In this document: positions 1 through 8,342 of the stretch, piece by piece
Layout: every line of letters begins with the position of its first letter
How positions within the stretch are numbered: position 1 is the stretch's first letter
From: Sulfurospirillum cavolei
GTDB lineage: Bacteria > Campylobacterota > Campylobacteria > Campylobacterales > Sulfurospirillaceae
NCBI RefSeq assembly: GCF_000813325.1
Contig: NZ_BBQE01000003.1
Direction: 5' to 3' (one strand)
DNA: 64,000 nucleotides
The notes under the pieces: model-generated
Database searches by the model: none
The model's input: only the letters and a program-made list of their open reading frames with translations
What the model was told of the DNA's origin: nothing
Program-made: the position numbers and the translations under genes

Positions 1-444
1 CCATTTCGCAAAGTTTGCCGCTTTGCCGTTCATACCGTCACCCGTCACGCCGTGACACGGTGCACATTGTACCAAGAAAACACCCTCTCCCATACTCATA
101 AGCGTTGCTTGATCGGGATTGGCAAATTTTTTCTCGAATTGAGCGTTATAGCTTTTCACTTCTTCGTTGTACTCGCCGATTTTGTTATAGCTTGCCAAAG
201 GATATCCCGCTAAGAAATACCACAAAGCCCATACGATCGTTCCGACGAATGAAAGTGCCCACCCGATAGGAAGTGCGTTTTTATATTCGCCGATGCCGTC
301 CCAATTCTCTTTCGTTAATTCTCCGGTACTCTTATCGGTTTTCATCTGTTTGATATATTTTAAAGAAACACCGATGCTGAGAATTAAAATTGCTGCTGCA
401 CCAAGCAATGCTAATGCATTTACATTATCATTCAGCCAATTCAT
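1..444 (-). CDS. ccoP: cbb3-type cytochrome c oxidase subunit III (CcoP), 3' part cut by window edge
   Basis: Membrane-anchored c-type cytochrome of the high-affinity cbb3 oxidase, which passes electrons from soluble donors to CcoO/CcoN. The reading frame starts at ATG 444 (MNWLNDN) with GAGGAG a few bases upstream and runs off the left edge after about 148 codons. An N-terminal hydrophobic segment (LLGAAAILILSIGVS), a second one (GWALSFVGTIVWALWYFLAG) and one haem-binding CAPCH motif are visible; the second CXXCH expected in CcoP lies outside the window. It follows ccoQ by 13 nt and is the last gene of ccoNOQP visible here. Identification is firm; only the C-terminus is missing. Confidence 0.95.
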   Translation of the reverse strand, partial: MNWLNDNVNALALLGAAAILILSIGVSLKYIKQMKTDKSTGELTKENWDGIGEYKNALPIGWALSFVGTIVWALWYFLAGYPLASYNKIGEYNEEVKSYNAQFEKKFANPDQATLMSMGEGVFLVQCAPCHGVTGDGMNGKAANFAKW

Positions 445-457
445 ATATTGCTCCTCT

Positions 458-667
458 TTATTCTTTCTCTTTGTTGGACGGTGTTCGAGATTCAATCGGA
501 GCATCGTCAATATTGTCGTTTAAAGCAATATTGGCATACTGCTCATAGTTCCTTGTGCCTTTTTTTTCGGCTTTATAAAGATGGTACAAATAACCGTACA
601 TAATGACCGATAAAAAAATCGTAGCAAAAATATAACCATAAGCCTGTAATTCTCTGATTGTTTCCAT
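458..667 (-). CDS. ccoQ: cbb3 oxidase small subunit CcoQ
   Basis: Small single-pass membrane protein of the cbb3 oxidase, known in other bacteria to stabilise the complex. From ATG 667 it is 69 residues: METIRELQAYGY, then a hydrophobic helix (FATIFLSVIMYGYLYHLY) and a charged, acidic tail. An in-frame GTG at 682 would add five residues, but the METIREL start matches the known family N-terminus (ELQ-Y-Y then the helix) better. It lies between ccoO (17 nt upstream) and ccoP. Sequence similarity in this family is weak; the call rests on position, size and the YGYLYHLY pattern. Confidence 0.85.
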   Translation of the reverse strand: METIRELQAYGYIFATIFLSVIMYGYLYHLYKAEKKGTRNYEQYANIALNDNIDDAPIESRTPSNKEKE

Positions 668-683
668 TTCCACCGTTGACACC

Positions 684-1349
684 TTATTTTAAGCTATTGA
701 GATAGGCAATGAGTGCCACAATCTCTTTGATCTCACCGCGTTTAAATGCCTCTTTTACTTCCGTACTCTTCATATCGGCAACGATAGCAGCCGCTTGTTC
801 CATGACCGCTTTTTTCGATTCGTCGTACGTTCCGAGTTGTGGCATATCCGCTTGATCGTAAGGAACATTGAATACTTTTTTCACGGTTAATGCTTCCGCA
901 TACGCCGTTTCAATGTCTGCATTATTTTTAAACATATGTTTGTACGCCGGCATGATAGAGCCCGGGACAACGCTGATCGGATCTAACATGTGATATTCAT
1001 GCCAGTCCGTCGTTCTGTAGTTACCGACCCTCATCAAGTCAGGTCCCGTTCGTTTAGAACCCCAAAGGAATGGTCTATCATACGCATATTCGCCACTTAA
1101 AGAGTACATACCATAACGGTCTGTCTCAGATTTAAAAGGACGAACAAGCTGGGAATGACACGCATTACAGCTATCTTTAATATAAACTTGACGACCTGCA
1201 AGCTCCAAGACTGTATACGGTTTTGTTCCTGTTACAGGACGAGCACTCTCCATAAAGTCTGGGAGAATGGTCACAACACCCGCATATGCAATCACTAAAA
1301 ATACACCTACCGCAAAAAAGAATGGGTTTTTCTCTAACCAATGAAACAT
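684..1349 (-). CDS. ccoO: cbb3-type cytochrome c oxidase subunit II (CcoO)
   Basis: Membrane-anchored monohaem cytochrome c subunit, 221 residues. One N-terminal transmembrane helix (FFFAVGVFLVIAYAGVVTI) anchors the protein; the haem motif CNACHSQLVRPF lies near residue 58, and the downstream methionine-containing segment (PGSIMPAYKHM) supplies the likely axial ligand. It passes electrons from CcoP to the CcoN catalytic centre. It lies 15 nt after ccoN and is followed at once by ccoQ. Length and motifs are typical. Confidence 0.96.
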   Translation of the reverse strand: MFHWLEKNPFFFAVGVFLVIAYAGVVTILPDFMESARPVTGTKPYTVLELAGRQVYIKDSCNACHSQLVRPFKSETDRYGMYSLSGEYAYDRPFLWGSKRTGPDLMRVGNYRTTDWHEYHMLDPISVVPGSIMPAYKHMFKNNADIETAYAEALTVKKVFNVPYDQADMPQLGTYDESKKAVMEQAAAIVADMKSTEVKEAFKRGEIKEIVALIAYLNSLK

Positions 1350-1364
1350 AATCCTGCCCTCCTT

Positions 1365-2831
1365 TTATGCTGCCATAGGTGAAGCATTTTGAGGTTCAGA
1401 CTCAATTGCTTTACTTGCAGTCATTGTTTTGTACATATTGTAAGTGAACATGAAGAAACCGATAAGATACAACAAACCGCCCGTTGCACGAAGAGCGTAG
1501 TAAGGAATTAAAACGGTTACGGTATCGATGAATGAATATGCGAGGTTACCGAATTGATCCGTCGCTCTCCACATCATACCTTGCGTAATACCGGCAATCC
1601 ACATGCTTGAGAAGTACATAACGATACCCGTCGTTTGAATCCAAAATTGTGATTCCATCAATTTTTTACTGTAAAGCTCGCGTTTATACATACGTGGAGC
1701 CATATGATACAATGCCGCCATCGTCATAAAACCTACCCAACCGAGCGTACCGTCGTGAACGTGTCCGGGAATCCAGTCGGTAAAGTGTGCCAAGGCGTTA
1801 ACGGATTTAATAGATTGGATCGGTCCTTCAAGCGTACTTAACATGTAGAACGTTGAAGCAAATACCATAAATTTAACCAACGGATTTTCTTTGAGTTGTC
1901 CCCATTGTCCTTTCATCGTAAGAAGCATATTAATCGCACTACCCCAAGACGGAAGAATTAAGACGATAGAGAAGATAGAACCCATCGTTTGAACCCAATC
2001 GGGAACCGTTGAATAGATAAGGTGGTGTCCGCCGGCCCAAAGGTAAACAAACATCAAACCCCAGAAAGAAAGAAGTGATAATTTATAAGAGAAAACCGGT
2101 TGACCGGACTCTTTGGGCAAGAAGTAATAGATCATCGCAATAATAGGCACCGTAAAGATAAATGCTACCGCATTGTGACCATACCACCATTGAACCATCG
2201 CATCATTTGTTCCTGCATACATCGAAACAGAGTGATACCATTTACCCATACCAGCAACAAAATAGGTTGGAACTTCCATATTATTGAAAAGATACAACAT
2301 TGCTACACCTAAAAACGTTGCAATGTAATACCACATAGAGATATAAAGTGTTTTTTCACGTCTTATACCAATAAGACCAAAAATACTCACACCCCACAGA
2401 ACCCATAAAACAACAACGGCAATATCCAATGGCCATTCCAATTCTGCATACTCTTTAGAGGTACCAATACCCAAAAATAGAGCTACTACAGCGGAAAGGA
2501 TTGTTAACATGTAAATCCAAAAATGGAGTCGTCCAACAATCATCAAAAACGGTGACTCTGCCATCGATACTTTAAGTACTCTTTGCCCAACGTAGTACCA
2601 TGTAGCAAAAATCCCGCTTAGTAAGAATCCAAAAATTACTCCTGAAGTATGAAGCGGTCTTAAACGACTAAAAGTACCGTATTCATCTGCTAAGTAATTC
2701 AACTCAGGGAAAGCCATTTGATAGGCAATAACCACGCCTATTACCATACCAATGATTCCAAATAGAATCGTCGCATAGGTAAAACATTTGGCGACTGAAT
2801 AGTCATAGTTCAATGCATCTCTAGCCTGCAT
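1365..2831 (-). CDS. ccoN: cbb3-type cytochrome c oxidase subunit I (CcoN)
   Basis: Catalytic subunit of the high-affinity terminal oxidase (oxygen to water, proton pumping), 488 residues with about a dozen hydrophobic helices. Haem and CuB histidines are seen in LHTSGVIFGF, WWYGHNAVAFIF, GGHHLIYSTVPDW and GHVHDGTLGWVGF. I chose ATG 2831 (MQARDAL) because AGGAGG lies just upstream; the in-frame TTG at 2834 is less likely. First gene of ccoNOQP. An oxidase of this class points to life at low oxygen. Confidence 0.97.
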   Translation of the reverse strand: MQARDALNYDYSVAKCFTYATILFGIIGMVIGVVIAYQMAFPELNYLADEYGTFSRLRPLHTSGVIFGFLLSGIFATWYYVGQRVLKVSMAESPFLMIVGRLHFWIYMLTILSAVVALFLGIGTSKEYAELEWPLDIAVVVLWVLWGVSIFGLIGIRREKTLYISMWYYIATFLGVAMLYLFNNMEVPTYFVAGMGKWYHSVSMYAGTNDAMVQWWYGHNAVAFIFTVPIIAMIYYFLPKESGQPVFSYKLSLLSFWGLMFVYLWAGGHHLIYSTVPDWVQTMGSIFSIVLILPSWGSAINMLLTMKGQWGQLKENPLVKFMVFASTFYMLSTLEGPIQSIKSVNALAHFTDWIPGHVHDGTLGWVGFMTMAALYHMAPRMYKRELYSKKLMESQFWIQTTGIVMYFSSMWIAGITQGMMWRATDQFGNLAYSFIDTVTVLIPYYALRATGGLLYLIGFFMFTYNMYKTMTASKAIESEPQNASPMAA

Positions 2832-2883
2832 CAATTCCTCCTAACATGTGTTTTTATGTCACAAAAATATCACATAATGGGAA

Positions 2884-2889
2884 ATTATA
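2884..2889 (-). promoter_or_regulatory. Putative -10 element upstream of ccoN
   Basis: On the minus strand the sequence reads TATAAT, about 53 nt upstream of the ccoN start, in an AT-rich 165-nt gene-free stretch. No good -35 hexamer is visible, as is common for epsilonproteobacterial sigma70 promoters. No clear FNR-type site was found. Confidence 0.5.
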
Positions 2890-2975
2890 GTGCACCAAAT
2901 CTACAACGAAGCTTAAGAAGATTAAATTTGTGTTAAATAAAAAAGTTTAAGAAGACTTTAAAAATAGCAAAAAGA

Positions 2976-3003
2976 GTAAGAACGATGCCATGACCGTTCT
3001 TAC
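2976..3003 (-). terminator. Rho-independent terminator after the kinase/regulator operon
   Basis: A perfect 9-bp inverted repeat (GTAAGAACG / CGTTCTTAC) with a 10-nt loop overlaps the stop codon of the regulator gene. On the minus strand it is followed by TCTTTTTGCTATTTTT, a T-rich tract. It would end the operon DUF507-carA-safE-kinase-regulator before the ccoN promoter. Confidence 0.8.
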
Positions 3004-3671
3004 GTATTGATCTTATAACCAAGCCCCGGAATATTTTTGATAAACTCTTTATCGGTTTTCTCGCGAACCCGCTTAATAAACGTACGAATCGCTGAATCTG
3101 TTACTTTTTTATTTGTCCAGACATACTTCTTGATCTCTTCATGAAGCACAAAAACGCCTAGATTTTTCACTAAGATAGAGATAAAAAGTAACTCTTTTTT
3201 CGTCAAAAAGATCGTTTGGCCTTCTTTAATCAAAACACGTTTGCTTTTATCGAACTGATAAACGCCGCCTAAATCAACGACATCCGTTTGATCCAACATC
3301 TCTTTCGATACCAATTGTAACGTTTTCATCAACTGATCGGGGTCGATCGGCTTAATTAAATACTTATCGATTCCGACGTCGATCGCTTCCAATAAGCGTT
3401 CTTTTTCGCTAAACGCACTTAAAATAATGATCGGAGTTTGTTTGGAAATGTGTTTAATCTCTTTAGACATCATCAAACCGTCGACGACCGGCATCATAAT
3501 ATCCGTTATAACGATGTCCGGTTTAAACTTTTTAAATTTTTTTAACCCGTCGTCACCGTCGCGTGCCGTGATAAATTTGGCAAATTCGTCCCCGATTGCG
3601 CTTTCCAGCGCGTTTCTAAGATCTTCTTCGTCTTCGACAAACAAAACCGTCAATTTCGATAATCCGCTCAT
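3000..3671 (-). CDS. OmpR-family two-component response regulator
   Basis: Transcriptional regulator of 223 residues. The receiver domain (about 1-120) shows the acidic pair VEDEED, phospho-acceptor Asp in DIVITDIMMPVVDG and the Lys of YLIKPID; the C-terminal part (about 135-223) fits an OmpR/PhoB winged helix (LTKKELLFISILV, KKVTDSAIRTFIKRVREK). I chose ATG 3671 (MSGLSKL), which overlaps the kinase stop codon as ATGA and has AGGAAGAGG upstream; a longer frame to 3719 would lie deep inside the kinase gene. Partner of the adjacent kinase. Its targets are unknown; the neighbouring cco operon is only a possibility by position. Confidence 0.9.
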   Translation of the reverse strand: MSGLSKLTVLFVEDEEDLRNALESAIGDEFAKFITARDGDDGLKKFKKFKPDIVITDIMMPVVDGLMMSKEIKHISKQTPIIILSAFSEKERLLEAIDVGIDKYLIKPIDPDQLMKTLQLVSKEMLDQTDVVDLGGVYQFDKSKRVLIKEGQTIFLTKKELLFISILVKNLGVFVLHEEIKKYVWTNKKVTDSAIRTFIKRVREKTDKEFIKNIPGLGYKINT

Positions 3672-4906
3672 TCCTCTTCCTTTAGAACCGTTTTTACGGG
3701 TATCTTGATCGAAAAACAAACACCGTCTTCGTGGTTATATGCCTCAATGGTGCCCATCATACTATTTTTAATAATCATTTTACTCATATAAAGACCGAGT
3801 CCCGTTCCGGCACTCGCATGCTTTGTCGTAAAATAAGGCTCGAAAATCTTATCGAGAATAGTCGCGTCGATACCCCCTGCATTATCGCAGACTTTTATTA
3901 TAGCATCTCCCGCGCTTAATGTGTCAATTTCAATATAAATTAATCTACTTTTTATTTTATTATGAGAAAAAGCGTCTATCGTGTTGTTGAGAAGGTTAAT
4001 CAAGACTTGCGAAAATTCGTTAAAATATCCTTGAATGTCGGCGTCATGAACGATGTTAAGCCGAATTTGTACTTCGTTGCGCTCCAAAGTACCGCGCATA
4101 ATATCGATTGCTTCTTTGGCAACGCTACTGAGTGAAAAAAGTTCCGTTTCACGATTCGGGCTGAAAAAATTACGAAAATCTTCGATCGTCTCCGACATTT
4201 TGACGATAATTTTTTTCGCATGCTCGTAACTTTCTTCAAATCCGCCTTCTTTGACATTTGTACAGGCTTGGTAGAGTTTATTCATTTTATAGAGCGTAAT
4301 GTTCAGCTCCGAAAGAGGTTGACGCCATTGATGGGCGATATTGGCGATCATCTCACCCATCGAAGCCAAGCGTGCTTGTTGAAATAAGAAACGATCTTTT
4401 TCCCGGTTTTTTTCAACCTCTTCTTTAACGCGCTCTTCAAGGGTTTGATTCAGTTGCGTTAACGCCTTCGTCTGCTCTTTGACGCGTTCTTCCAGCGTTG
4501 CGTTGAGCTCTTCTAGCTCTTCGTCTTTGGTGATCAACGCTTCGCTTAAGCGAACGCTTTCGGTCACATCGTAGCGAATAGCGATAAACTCTTCAATTTC
4601 TCCGTTTTCATCTAAGATAGGACATACGGTCGTATTGACGTAAAAGGTGCTACCGTCTTTTGCCAAATTTTTAACCGTCGATTTGTAGGTTTGTTTTTGT
4701 AAAATCGTTTGCCAAAGCTGCTTGAACGTGGACGGCGGGACTTCAGGGTGGCGTACGATATTGTGATTTTGCCCGATAAGTTCTTCTTTGGTATAGCCTG
4801 AAATTTTGCAAAATTCATCGTTCACAAACGTAATAATGCCGTTAATATCGGTTTTGGAGATAATATTGCTACTCTCAATGGCGGTTTGATACTGTTCAAG
4901 TTTCAT
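3668..4906 (-). CDS. PAS-domain sensor histidine kinase (soluble)
   Basis: Histidine kinase of 412 residues without transmembrane segments. An N-terminal PAS domain (about 5-115: SNIISKTDINGIITFVND, GQNHNIVRHPEVPPSTF) is of the Aer-like type, then a coiled coil (LEERVKEQTKALTQ and a near repeat), the H-box ASMGEMIANIAHQWRQPL, the N-box LINLLNNTIDAF and G boxes DNAGGID and GTGLGLYMSK. The start overlaps the stop of the upstream gene by 4 nt (ATGA) and its own stop overlaps the regulator start in the same way, so the two form a translationally coupled pair. A cytoplasmic PAS of this type suggests a redox or energy signal; that is inference. Confidence 0.9.
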   Translation of the reverse strand: MKLEQYQTAIESSNIISKTDINGIITFVNDEFCKISGYTKEELIGQNHNIVRHPEVPPSTFKQLWQTILQKQTYKSTVKNLAKDGSTFYVNTTVCPILDENGEIEEFIAIRYDVTESVRLSEALITKDEELEELNATLEERVKEQTKALTQLNQTLEERVKEEVEKNREKDRFLFQQARLASMGEMIANIAHQWRQPLSELNITLYKMNKLYQACTNVKEGGFEESYEHAKKIIVKMSETIEDFRNFFSPNRETELFSLSSVAKEAIDIMRGTLERNEVQIRLNIVHDADIQGYFNEFSQVLINLLNNTIDAFSHNKIKSRLIYIEIDTLSAGDAIIKVCDNAGGIDATILDKIFEPYFTTKHASAGTGLGLYMSKMIIKNSMMGTIEAYNHEDGVCFSIKIPVKTVLKEEE

Positions 4907-5583
4907 GCAATAACCGCGCTATACCCTAAATACGCCATATAAATGCCGTAAACGATAATGATAAGAGAAGCGACCTTAATCATGACTTCGCGAAAGTTGC
5001 TTCCTTTAAGAAAACCTACCACAAAACCAAGCCCCAACATCGAGGGCATCGTAGCGATACCGAAAAGTGCCATCTTAACGCCTCCTAGCCAAAAAGAGCC
5101 CGACGTCGCGGCGGCCGCTAAAAAGAAGTAAACTAAGCCGCACGGCAAAAAACCGTTTAATAAACCCAAACCGTAAAAACTACCCAAAGTTTTGGAATGA
5201 ATGAGCTGCGAAAAAAGCTTTTTGATTGTCGGATTAAATGCTATCGTCGATTCAAGCGAGGTCAAAAATTTAATTTTTCCCATCATCGATAACCCCATTA
5301 ATACCATCACGATACCGATCACAAAATAAAAATAACCGTTAATATGCGCCGAAAATGTAAAAATAGAACCGAGCGCACCGAAAAACATTCCTAAAAATAT
5401 ATACGCGCTGATGCGACCGAGGTTGTAGGTTAAATGTGCTAAAAATTGCGACGACGACGAAGCGGTAGGGTCTATTTTGGCACTGCTATACGCCATAACA
5501 AACCCGCCGCACATACCGATACAATGCCCAAGGCTTCCTAAAAAAGCTACGCTGATAATCGTCGTAATATCGATGGCGTTGAT
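4903..5583 (-). CDS. TauE/SafE-like (DsbD_2) membrane protein, probable non-ATG start
   Basis: Polytopic membrane protein with about six helices, of the sulfite exporter TauE/SafE (DsbD_2) group that often sits beside cbb3 oxidase genes and is linked to metal transport or oxidase maturation. The first canonical start is ATG 5514 (MCGGFVMAYS), but that cuts the conserved N-terminal helix: the frame is open upstream and encodes VAFLGSLGHCIGMCGGF up to a TAG at 5589-5587. GGAG at 5593-5590 is spaced 6 nt from an ATC codon at 5583, which I take as the likely start (227 residues). The 5514 start (203 residues) is the conservative alternative. A second conserved patch is GLLNGFLPCGLVYFFL. It follows carA closely. 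Confidence 0.8.
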   Translation of the reverse strand: MNAIDITTIISVAFLGSLGHCIGMCGGFVMAYSSAKIDPTASSSSQFLAHLTYNLGRISAYIFLGMFFGALGSIFTFSAHINGYFYFVIGIVMVLMGLSMMGKIKFLTSLESTIAFNPTIKKLFSQLIHSKTLGSFYGLGLLNGFLPCGLVYFFLAAAATSGSFWLGGVKMALFGIATMPSMLGLGFVVGFLKGSNFREVMIKVASLIIIVYGIYMAYLGYSAVIA

Positions 5584-5599
5584 GACCTACTCCGTTACG

Positions 5600-6730
5600 T
5601 TAAAGTCTGTTGGCAAACTCTTGGAAAATATAGCGACTCTCTTGCGGGCCGGAGCTTGCTTCGGGATGATGCTGTACCGAAAAGATCGGAGAATCGTTAT
5701 ATTCCAACCCCTCAATCGTGTTATCGAAGAGATTGACATGTGTGATTTTTGCAATTTTACAAATCGAATCGGGAACGTTGTAATTATGGTTTTGCGTCGT
5801 AATCTCTACGACATGGTTCGCCATATTTTTAACCGGATGATTGCCGCCGTGTTGTCCGAATTTAAGCTTATACGTCGGGTATCCGTGGGCGATCGAAAGC
5901 AATTGATGTCCTAAACAAATCGCGAAAATAGGCACTTTTGCCTCAATAAGCTTTTTAACCTCTTGCGCTTCGCTCTTTAAGATCAAAGGATCTCCCGGAC
6001 CGTTGGACAAAAAGAGCCCGTGAATCTCGCCCTTTTTATAACGAGCGATAACCTCATCGCCGTTAAAATCATGCGGAACGACTTCAACGTCCAAACCCAC
6101 CTCGCACAATTCGTTGAGAATATTGCGTTTAATGCCAAGATCGACCGCTAAAATCTTTTTTCCTAAACGTTTCGGGGAAGCGTTATAGCTTTGCGTCTCC
6201 GCATTCCACGCTCCGTGCGTGTGTCGATAACTCTCAGACGTACTCACTTTTTCGATATAGTTTACCTCTTCGATGCGAGGGCTTTTACGAAGCATCTCTT
6301 TGAGTACCTCGACATCGCTCACTTCGGTAGACGCGATCATCATCCGAGGACCGCCGTCTCGAATCATCTTCGTCAAATAGCGCGTGTCGATATCGCAAAT
6401 TCCCATGCTTTGGTGCTGTTTCAAAAAATCGGATAAACCGGCTTGCGATCGGAAATTGGAAGGCGTAAGATTCAAACTTCGAACGAACATTCCGCTTGCG
6501 TGGATCGTACGGCTTTCCATATCGTTATCGTTGGTTCCGACGATACCGATTTCGGGCATCGTAAAAACGATAAACTGACCTGCGTAACTGGGATCGCTTA
6601 AGATTTCTTGATAGCCGCTCATCGATGTGTTAAAAACGATTTCGCCCGTTTTCGTTCCTTCAAATCCGAAACTTTTTGCCTCTAAAAATACGCCGTTTTC
6701 AAGATAAATCCATACCGGTTTTAGCGTCAT
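5600..6730 (-). CDS. carA: Carbamoyl-phosphate synthase small (glutaminase) subunit
   Basis: Releases ammonia from glutamine for CarB, feeding arginine and pyrimidine synthesis; 376 residues, a normal length. The N-terminal CPSase domain (VWIYLENGVFLEAKSFG, FNTSMSGYQEILSDPSYAGQ) is followed by a class I glutamine amidotransferase domain with nucleophile Cys in FAICLGHQLL and the His-Glu pair in QHHPEAS. The start ATG overlaps the stop of the DUF507 gene by 4 nt (ATGA). carB is not in the window. Confidence 0.97.
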   Translation of the reverse strand: MTLKPVWIYLENGVFLEAKSFGFEGTKTGEIVFNTSMSGYQEILSDPSYAGQFIVFTMPEIGIVGTNDNDMESRTIHASGMFVRSLNLTPSNFRSQAGLSDFLKQHQSMGICDIDTRYLTKMIRDGGPRMMIASTEVSDVEVLKEMLRKSPRIEEVNYIEKVSTSESYRHTHGAWNAETQSYNASPKRLGKKILAVDLGIKRNILNELCEVGLDVEVVPHDFNGDEVIARYKKGEIHGLFLSNGPGDPLILKSEAQEVKKLIEAKVPIFAICLGHQLLSIAHGYPTYKLKFGQHGGNHPVKNMANHVVEITTQNHNYNVPDSICKIAKITHVNLFDNTIEGLEYNDSPIFSVQHHPEASSGPQESRYIFQEFANRL

Positions 6731-7281
6731 GATACCATTCCTCTTTTACGTAACTCTTCCTCGTAAAGCTTTTCAAAAATCAAATCGTACTCTTCCGAGC
6801 CGGGAACCAATTTTCGCTTATAATTCGAAATTCTTTCCGCGACATCGTCTTCAATGGCTTGAAAATGCGAAATATACGTCTCGATCGCATTGTAAGCAAT
6901 ATTTTTAACGCGGTTTTCGGAGACGTTGTATTCGATCAGTCCCATTTTCCATGAAGTCTCGAGTAGTTTGTGAGCGATGGCGTTGTACCTGTCTTCGTAC
7001 GACAAAATCACGCCGTACTCGGAAGAGAGCTTTTTCTTAATCAACCAAAACATATTGCGTCGATCGACTCTTTGAAATTCCATTTCGTCTTCGTTTTGCT
7101 CTAAAATTTCCGTAACGCGCTCTTCAAGAGCGATCTCTTTTTTAATATCTTCTAAAATCAAATCCTCTGCAACCTTCATGACGGGTTCTAGCCCTTTAAG
7201 CATGGTTACAAATCCACAATTAAAAAGATCGATTGCTATCTTGTTGGCAATATAGGGGGCATGCGGCAATCTGATTTTCAT
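6727..7281 (-). CDS. DUF507 family protein
   Basis: Protein of 184 residues of unknown function, matching the DUF507 family found upstream of carA in Campylobacterota. It is mostly charged and helical (RLPHAPYIANKIAIDLFNC near the N-terminus, LILEDIKKEIALEERVTEIL, FEKLYEEELRKRGMVS at the end). No catalytic motif, signal peptide or membrane segment is seen. It is translationally coupled to carA and is the first gene of a five-gene minus-strand operon. Confidence 0.85.
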   Translation of the reverse strand: MKIRLPHAPYIANKIAIDLFNCGFVTMLKGLEPVMKVAEDLILEDIKKEIALEERVTEILEQNEDEMEFQRVDRRNMFWLIKKKLSSEYGVILSYEDRYNAIAHKLLETSWKMGLIEYNVSENRVKNIAYNAIETYISHFQAIEDDVAERISNYKRKLVPGSEEYDLIFEKLYEEELRKRGMVS

Positions 7282-7363
7282 CCATGTACCTTACTTCTGA
7301 ATTTTTCACATTGTAACCAAAGTAAGGTAAATATCTGTTTAGAGTAAGCTTAGAGCCTTTTTG

Positions 7364-7891
7364 TCACTCTTTTGTTTGATTGTCTTCGACAAAAGGAGGC
7401 CCTTTTTTGAGCCGTTGCGTAATTTCGGACGCCGTTTGAGGATTCATTTTGGCAAAAATTTGGGATATTTTCTTTGCCGGCAATCCAAAAAGAATGGAAG
7501 CACCTTCGTGCGGAGGTAACTTTTCGATAATGGCAGCGGCGGCACCGTCTTTCATCTTGACGTATGTTTCATCGACTTTTTCGCCCTTTTTCGCTTCAAC
7601 GAGCTCCAAGAGTTTTTTATTTTCGTCTAGCATCGAGGCGATACGTCGCTCTTTTTCTTCGATCGCTTCTTTGGTTTTTGCTAATTCAGCCTCTTTCGCT
7701 TTTAACGATGCTTTTTGCTTTTCAAAAAGTGCGTTGGTCGCCGCTTGGAGCGCTTCAAACGATTGACGTGCTTCGTCGATTTTTTCGACCTCCTTGAGAA
7801 GTTCGCTTTTACGCTCCTCAAAGACTTTCGTACAATCAATCGTCTCGGCATACAATAAGGTACTCAAAGCTACGATCCACAACCGTTTCAT
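7364..7891 (-). CDS. MotE-like flagellar periplasmic coiled-coil protein
   Basis: Secreted or periplasmic protein of 175 residues with a short N-terminal signal-like segment (MKRLWIVALSTLLYA), a long coiled coil (about 25-110, rich in E, K and A) and a C-terminal MgtE-N-like domain (about 115-165: AAAIIEKLPPHEGASILFGL, IFAKMNPQTASEITQRL). This arrangement is that of MotE, a chaperone for the flagellar stator protein MotC in alphaproteobacteria and a common partner of fliJ. It is coupled to the fliJ-like gene by an ATGA overlap. Family is likely; exact role is inferred. Confidence 0.75.
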   Translation of the reverse strand: MKRLWIVALSTLLYAETIDCTKVFEERKSELLKEVEKIDEARQSFEALQAATNALFEKQKASLKAKEAELAKTKEAIEEKERRIASMLDENKKLLELVEAKKGEKVDETYVKMKDGAAAAIIEKLPPHEGASILFGLPAKKISQIFAKMNPQTASEITQRLKKGPPFVEDNQTKE

Positions 7892-8322
7892 GATTCTCCT
7901 CTTTTATGAAGTTCTCCGGCGAACAAAAGGGTTGACACCTCGTCCAAATAGAGTTGTTCTTGTTTTTTCATCTTCTCGATCATCGCTTGAAGTTCTTGCT
8001 CTTCGAGGTATTTGATTTTTTCATATTCGATATGTGCTTTTTGATAATCGACTTGAAGCTGTTTGGTTTGGCGTTGCGTAACGATCAACTCTTGCTCGTA
8101 GCGTTTTTTTTCACGCCCCATTACCGTTTTTTGTTCGCCGATCATCACCAAAAGTGACACCGTTCCCTCTTTGGGAAGCGTCATGGCGGCAATATCTTCG
8201 TAAATCGACGCAATCTTATGCGTGATCAGCCGTTCTTTGTTTTGACTTTTAATCAGTTCTCGCTCAATCGCATCGCGTTTTTGTTTGCGAATTTTGGCAA
8301 TTTTCGAGAACTGACTTTTCAT
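7888..8322 (-). CDS. fliJ: FliJ-like flagellar export coiled-coil protein
   Basis: Protein of 144 residues that is almost wholly coiled coil (KIRKQKRDAIERELIKSQ, MGREKKRYEQELIVTQRQ, KYLEEQELQAMIEKMKKQEQ). Size, composition and pairing with a MotE-like gene match FliJ, the stalk-like component of the flagellar type III export ATPase. Sequence conservation in this family is low, so the name rests largely on form and context. A TTACATGTAA palindrome lies just before the start (8331-8340). Confidence 0.65.
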   Translation of the reverse strand: MKSQFSKIAKIRKQKRDAIERELIKSQNKERLITHKIASIYEDIAAMTLPKEGTVSLLVMIGEQKTVMGREKKRYEQELIVTQRQTKQLQVDYQKAHIEYEKIKYLEEQELQAMIEKMKKQEQLYLDEVSTLLFAGELHKRGES

Positions 8323-8342
8323 GGCCGCCCTTACATGTAAGT

